Shown piece by piece: positions 61,244 through 64,000 of a DNA stretch of 64,000 nucleotides. A program made the translations under genes and the position numbers. Positions within the stretch are counted from its first letter, which is position 1; the number at the start of each line of letters is the position of its first letter. The DNA comes from Nageia nagi (taxonomy: Eukaryota > Pinophyta). The stretch spans positions 95,356,001-95,420,000 of the forward strand of contig JBITNC010000001.1 of the NCBI GenBank assembly GCA_050084985.1. Direction: 5' to 3'. Under the pieces are notes generated by a model, which made no database searches, was not told the origin of the DNA, and was given only the letters and a program-made list of their open reading frames with translations.

Positions 61244-61450
61244 CACTATACCAAAAAGGGCCTTTGGTGGTGCTTTATAACCACACCTAAAGCCCTTTAC
61301 AGGTAATTATCCATCTATACTTATGAGCCTATTGCTAAAATTCAACTCCCTATGGTGGTTATTAATAAGCACATTTGTATGGTGTATAAACTATCACTAA
61401 AGGATATAAGGAGGTGAATATAACTAATATATTTAATCAATTTTTCATCA
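61244..61450. mobile_element. CACTA (En/Spm)-like transposon terminus
   Basis: CACTATACCAAAAAGGGCC followed by TTTGGTGGTGCTTT and CACACCTAAAGCCC resembles the start of plant CACTA elements: CACTA, a short inverted repeat, then subterminal copies of a CTTTGGTGG-type motif in both orientations (another, CACTAAAGG, near 61393). The other end is not in the window; no transposase was seen. Confidence 0.5.
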
Positions 61451-62670
61451 TACAATGCATCAAACAATAATGTCAAATAACCATAAAAATTATCATGTTC
61501 AAATTGAAGCTAAGGGTATTGTCCACCTAAACATCCCTTTGTGCATCATTGTATATATAATTTTGCATCCAATAAAGCATTAATGTATGTCTATAGAAGC
61601 AAAAAAATCCTTCATAAATCATCAATATGAGCATATTTCTATACATTTTATGTTGACATAAGGAATGCCCAATAATTGATGTTCAAAACATCTTGGTAAG
61701 CATCAAATACATATTCTATGTAACACCTCATCAAGCATCAATCATGAATATTTAAAACATCAATACAAACATTTTAAAGTATTAATAACAAACATTTAAA
61801 GAGTCACTCAATATATGTTTAAAATATTAATTAGAATATTGTTTAATAATATATACTTCAATATATGTCTCTTAAAACATTTTTAGATGCATCATATAAA
61901 GCATCACTTCCTGACTCTGTAAATAAGATAAAGAAATAAAGTTTTTTTTTCTCTAAAATGAATATTATAAAATAAAATATAAATAAATCACATTAATATA
62001 TATAAATAATTACTAAATCCTTCTTACTTGGTGTTATCTTTGAGGTTGTTGCTTCTTTCATTTTCTCTTATCTTCGATTCTCCATCATTGACCATGATAA
62101 TCACTAAATAAAGATAATCAAATAAAATATTATTAGTATGATAAATAAAAGTGAACATGTAAATTATATTAAATTTTATTTTAAAATTATGGTTAATTTT
62201 TATTTATTAAATTGAAATGTAAAACTTTTGATCTTCATATCCTAAGACCCTAAATATTAATAAAAGATTGTAAGGCATGGAAGATTGTAATGCTTATGTT
62301 GGAAGATTTTAAGGCAAGGTTATTATTTTGGGTGGTGGTTGTTATTGGTAAGAAGATAGAGGAAGACTCATGTTAGTAAGAAATTTAGTATTTGGTACAT
62401 TAATATATATTATAGGTATTTATATTCTAAAATTTAGATTTAAAAGATAGTTTCTTTTACATCTACATGTTGGAAATGTGGTACATGTTTTGATGAAATC
62501 TCTTCCTAATTTATGTACTGAGTTGTTTGATTATAACAAATGTAGAACATTGTATAATTTCACAAGATCATTTGAGTTTTGATTTCATGATTTTCATTAT
62601 TGTTACTATGTATATTTTTTTTGTTTTAGTTTCCTTGGTAGTTTTATAGGATAATTATACAAAGTCTTAA
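61451..62670. other. AT-rich sequence, possibly CACTA interior
   Basis: No coding signal. There are many short ATAAAACATC/AAGCATCAAT-type repeats between 61680 and 61910. Confidence 0.4.
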
Positions 62671-62679
62671 ATGTTTCAA

Positions 62680-64000
62680 ATACCTAACCCTAAAACCCTA
62701 ATTGTAACCCTCAAAACCTAACCCCTAACCTTTAAACCCTAATTGTAACCTTCAAAATGTAACTTTTAAACCCTAATGATAACCCTTAACCCATAAACCC
62801 TAACCCCTTAGCTTAATGCTTAACCCTAAATGTTATCTTGTTACTATGTTTAAATCCTAAGACACTATATGCTAAATGTTATCTTGTTACTATATTTAAA
62901 ACCTAACCCCTTACCTAAACCCAAAAACCCCTTAACCCTTAAACCCCAACACCTAACCCCAAGCCTTAATCCCTAACACTTATAAAATTGAAATTATAAA
63001 TTATAATATATAAAATTAAAATTTTATAAATTAATATTATTTTAAAATTAAAAATTTATTAAATTATAATAAAATTTATATATTATTTCAAACCATAACC
63101 ATAACCCCTAACCTTTAAACCCTAACCCCTAACCCTTAATCCCTAACCTCTAATTGTAACCCCTAACTTAATCCCCTAACCCTTAACACTTACCCCTAAC
63201 TATAACCCTAGTTGTAATAATAACCATAACCATAACCATAGACATAGCCATAGTTGTAACCAAAATTGTAATTGTATCCATAACCATAACCATAACCATA
63301 ATCATAATATTAATCATAAACCCTAACTCCTAATCACAACTCTAATCCTTAACTCTTAATCCTTAATGTTTACCCCTAACCCTAACCATAACCCTAATTG
63401 TAACCCATAAATCATAACCATAACCCAAATTTTATAACCATAACCTTAACCTAACCCCTAAACCCTAAATTATTAATCTTTAACATCAAACCCTAACCAC
63501 CAAATGTAATCTCTAACCCTAATTATAATCCCTAATGCTTAATCCCTAACTAATGATCCTTAACCTTAAACCTACCCTAAACCAACATAAATCTTAATCA
63601 TGATCCATAATGCTTAATTCTTAGCTAACCCTTAACACTAAATCTACCCTAACCCTTAAACCCTAAATATTAACCCTTAACTCCAAACTTAACCCCTAAA
63701 ACCTAAATATTAACCTTTAACCTTACATCCTAACCATAAAACCAAAAATCCTAATCCCTAACCCTAAACACTAACATCAAACCCTAAGACCCAAAATTTA
63801 AACCCTAATACCATAAACACTAAATATTATCTTGTTACTATGTTTCAACCGTAAGACCCTAAATGCTAAATGTTATCTTTCTACTATATTTAAAACCTAA
63901 CCCCTAAACCAAACCTAAAAGCCTAACTATAACCCTTAACCATTAAACTTTAACCCCTAAACCCTAATCCCACACCTTAACCCTAACCAACCTAACCTAA
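62680..64000. repeat. degenerate telomere-like (AACCCTA)n array
   Basis: Dense, imperfect copies of AACCCTAA / ACCCCTAA variants on the plus strand (the CCCTAAA-type plant telomere strand). They are mixed with AACCATA variants (63210-63310) and an A/T-only island (62985-63090). No long run of perfect CCCTAAA exists, so this is interstitial or subtelomeric-like DNA and not a functional telomere. The array runs off the right edge. Confidence 0.85.
62827..63905. repeat. higher-order repeat inside the telomere-like array
   Basis: A block with TAAATGTTATCTTGTTACTA, then CTAAATGTTATCT...ACTATATTTAAAACCTAACCCC occurs at about 62827-62910 and again at 63820-63905, each itself a near-dimer. Confidence 0.8.

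Noticed and set aside
62680-64000. True chromosome end
   Set aside because: No extended perfect CCCTAAA runs; heavily degenerate and interrupted by A/T-rich DNA.
1-64000. tRNA, rRNA or miRNA genes
   Set aside because: No cloverleaf with A/B boxes, rRNA core or convincing hairpin precursor was noticed by eye; a tRNAscan/Infernal run would be needed to exclude them.

Overview
The window is eukaryotic, very AT-rich nuclear DNA from a plant. It holds a plant-type HAD pyrimidine 5'-nucleotidase gene with GT-AG introns, L1-type LINEs, Ty3/gypsy elements with Tat-like gag and pol, and telomere-like CCCTAA/AACCCT DNA. Old, much-mutated, nested retroelements at low gene density suggest a seed plant with a large genome, plausibly a gymnosperm; this is inference, since no sequence search was possible. 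There is no prokaryotic organisation: no operons, CRISPR, rRNA or recognisable tRNA.

Layout. (1) 1-1004: last exons of a HAD-family nucleotidase gene, with a six-unit in-gene repeat; its 3' flank runs to about 2315. (2) 2340-21480: a minus-strand L1-type LINE (ORF1, AP endonuclease, RT, damaged zinc-finger tail), split inside the RT region by a 14-kb Ty3/gypsy element (3662-17697) with about 1.82-kb LTRs, gag, protease, an extra RNase H, RT, RNase H, integrase and a long broken ORF after pol. (3) 21495-23589: a decayed second copy of the HAD gene and its 3' flank. (4) 23590-31022: a minus-strand LTR element (449-bp LTRs, Met-tRNA-type primer site) with no recognisable pol, carrying three different tandem arrays, one of which looks like a coding 15-residue repeat. 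(5) 31275-33234: a small LTR element sitting between two copies of the same flanking sequence. (6) 34692-43395 and 43521-48160: two related plus-strand LTR elements, each with its own perfect 5-bp target duplication, carrying an antisense plant mobile domain (PMD) gene remnant; the first keeps gag but no pol. (7) 48161-49735: a plus-strand LINE RT fragment. (8) 50159-51158: a possible inverted-repeat element. (9) 52257 to about 61200: a minus-strand gag-bearing LTR element, interrupted by another minus-strand gag-only LTR element (55580-60804). (10) 61244: a CACTA-like transposon end. (11) 62680-64000: degenerate telomere-like repeats.

No gene in the window is demonstrably intact. The only likely host gene is the HAD gene at the left edge, which is partial and has an apparent frameshift. 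Everything else is explained by successive insertions, nested insertions, recombination between repeats, and decay dominated by C-to-T type changes. The most unusual items are the sixfold repeat of the HAD motif III segment, the antisense PMD gene in gag-only elements, the extra RNase H ahead of RT in the gypsy element, the 15-codon repeat protein in the 7.4-kb element, and two tandem duplications that each have a transposable element at the junction.
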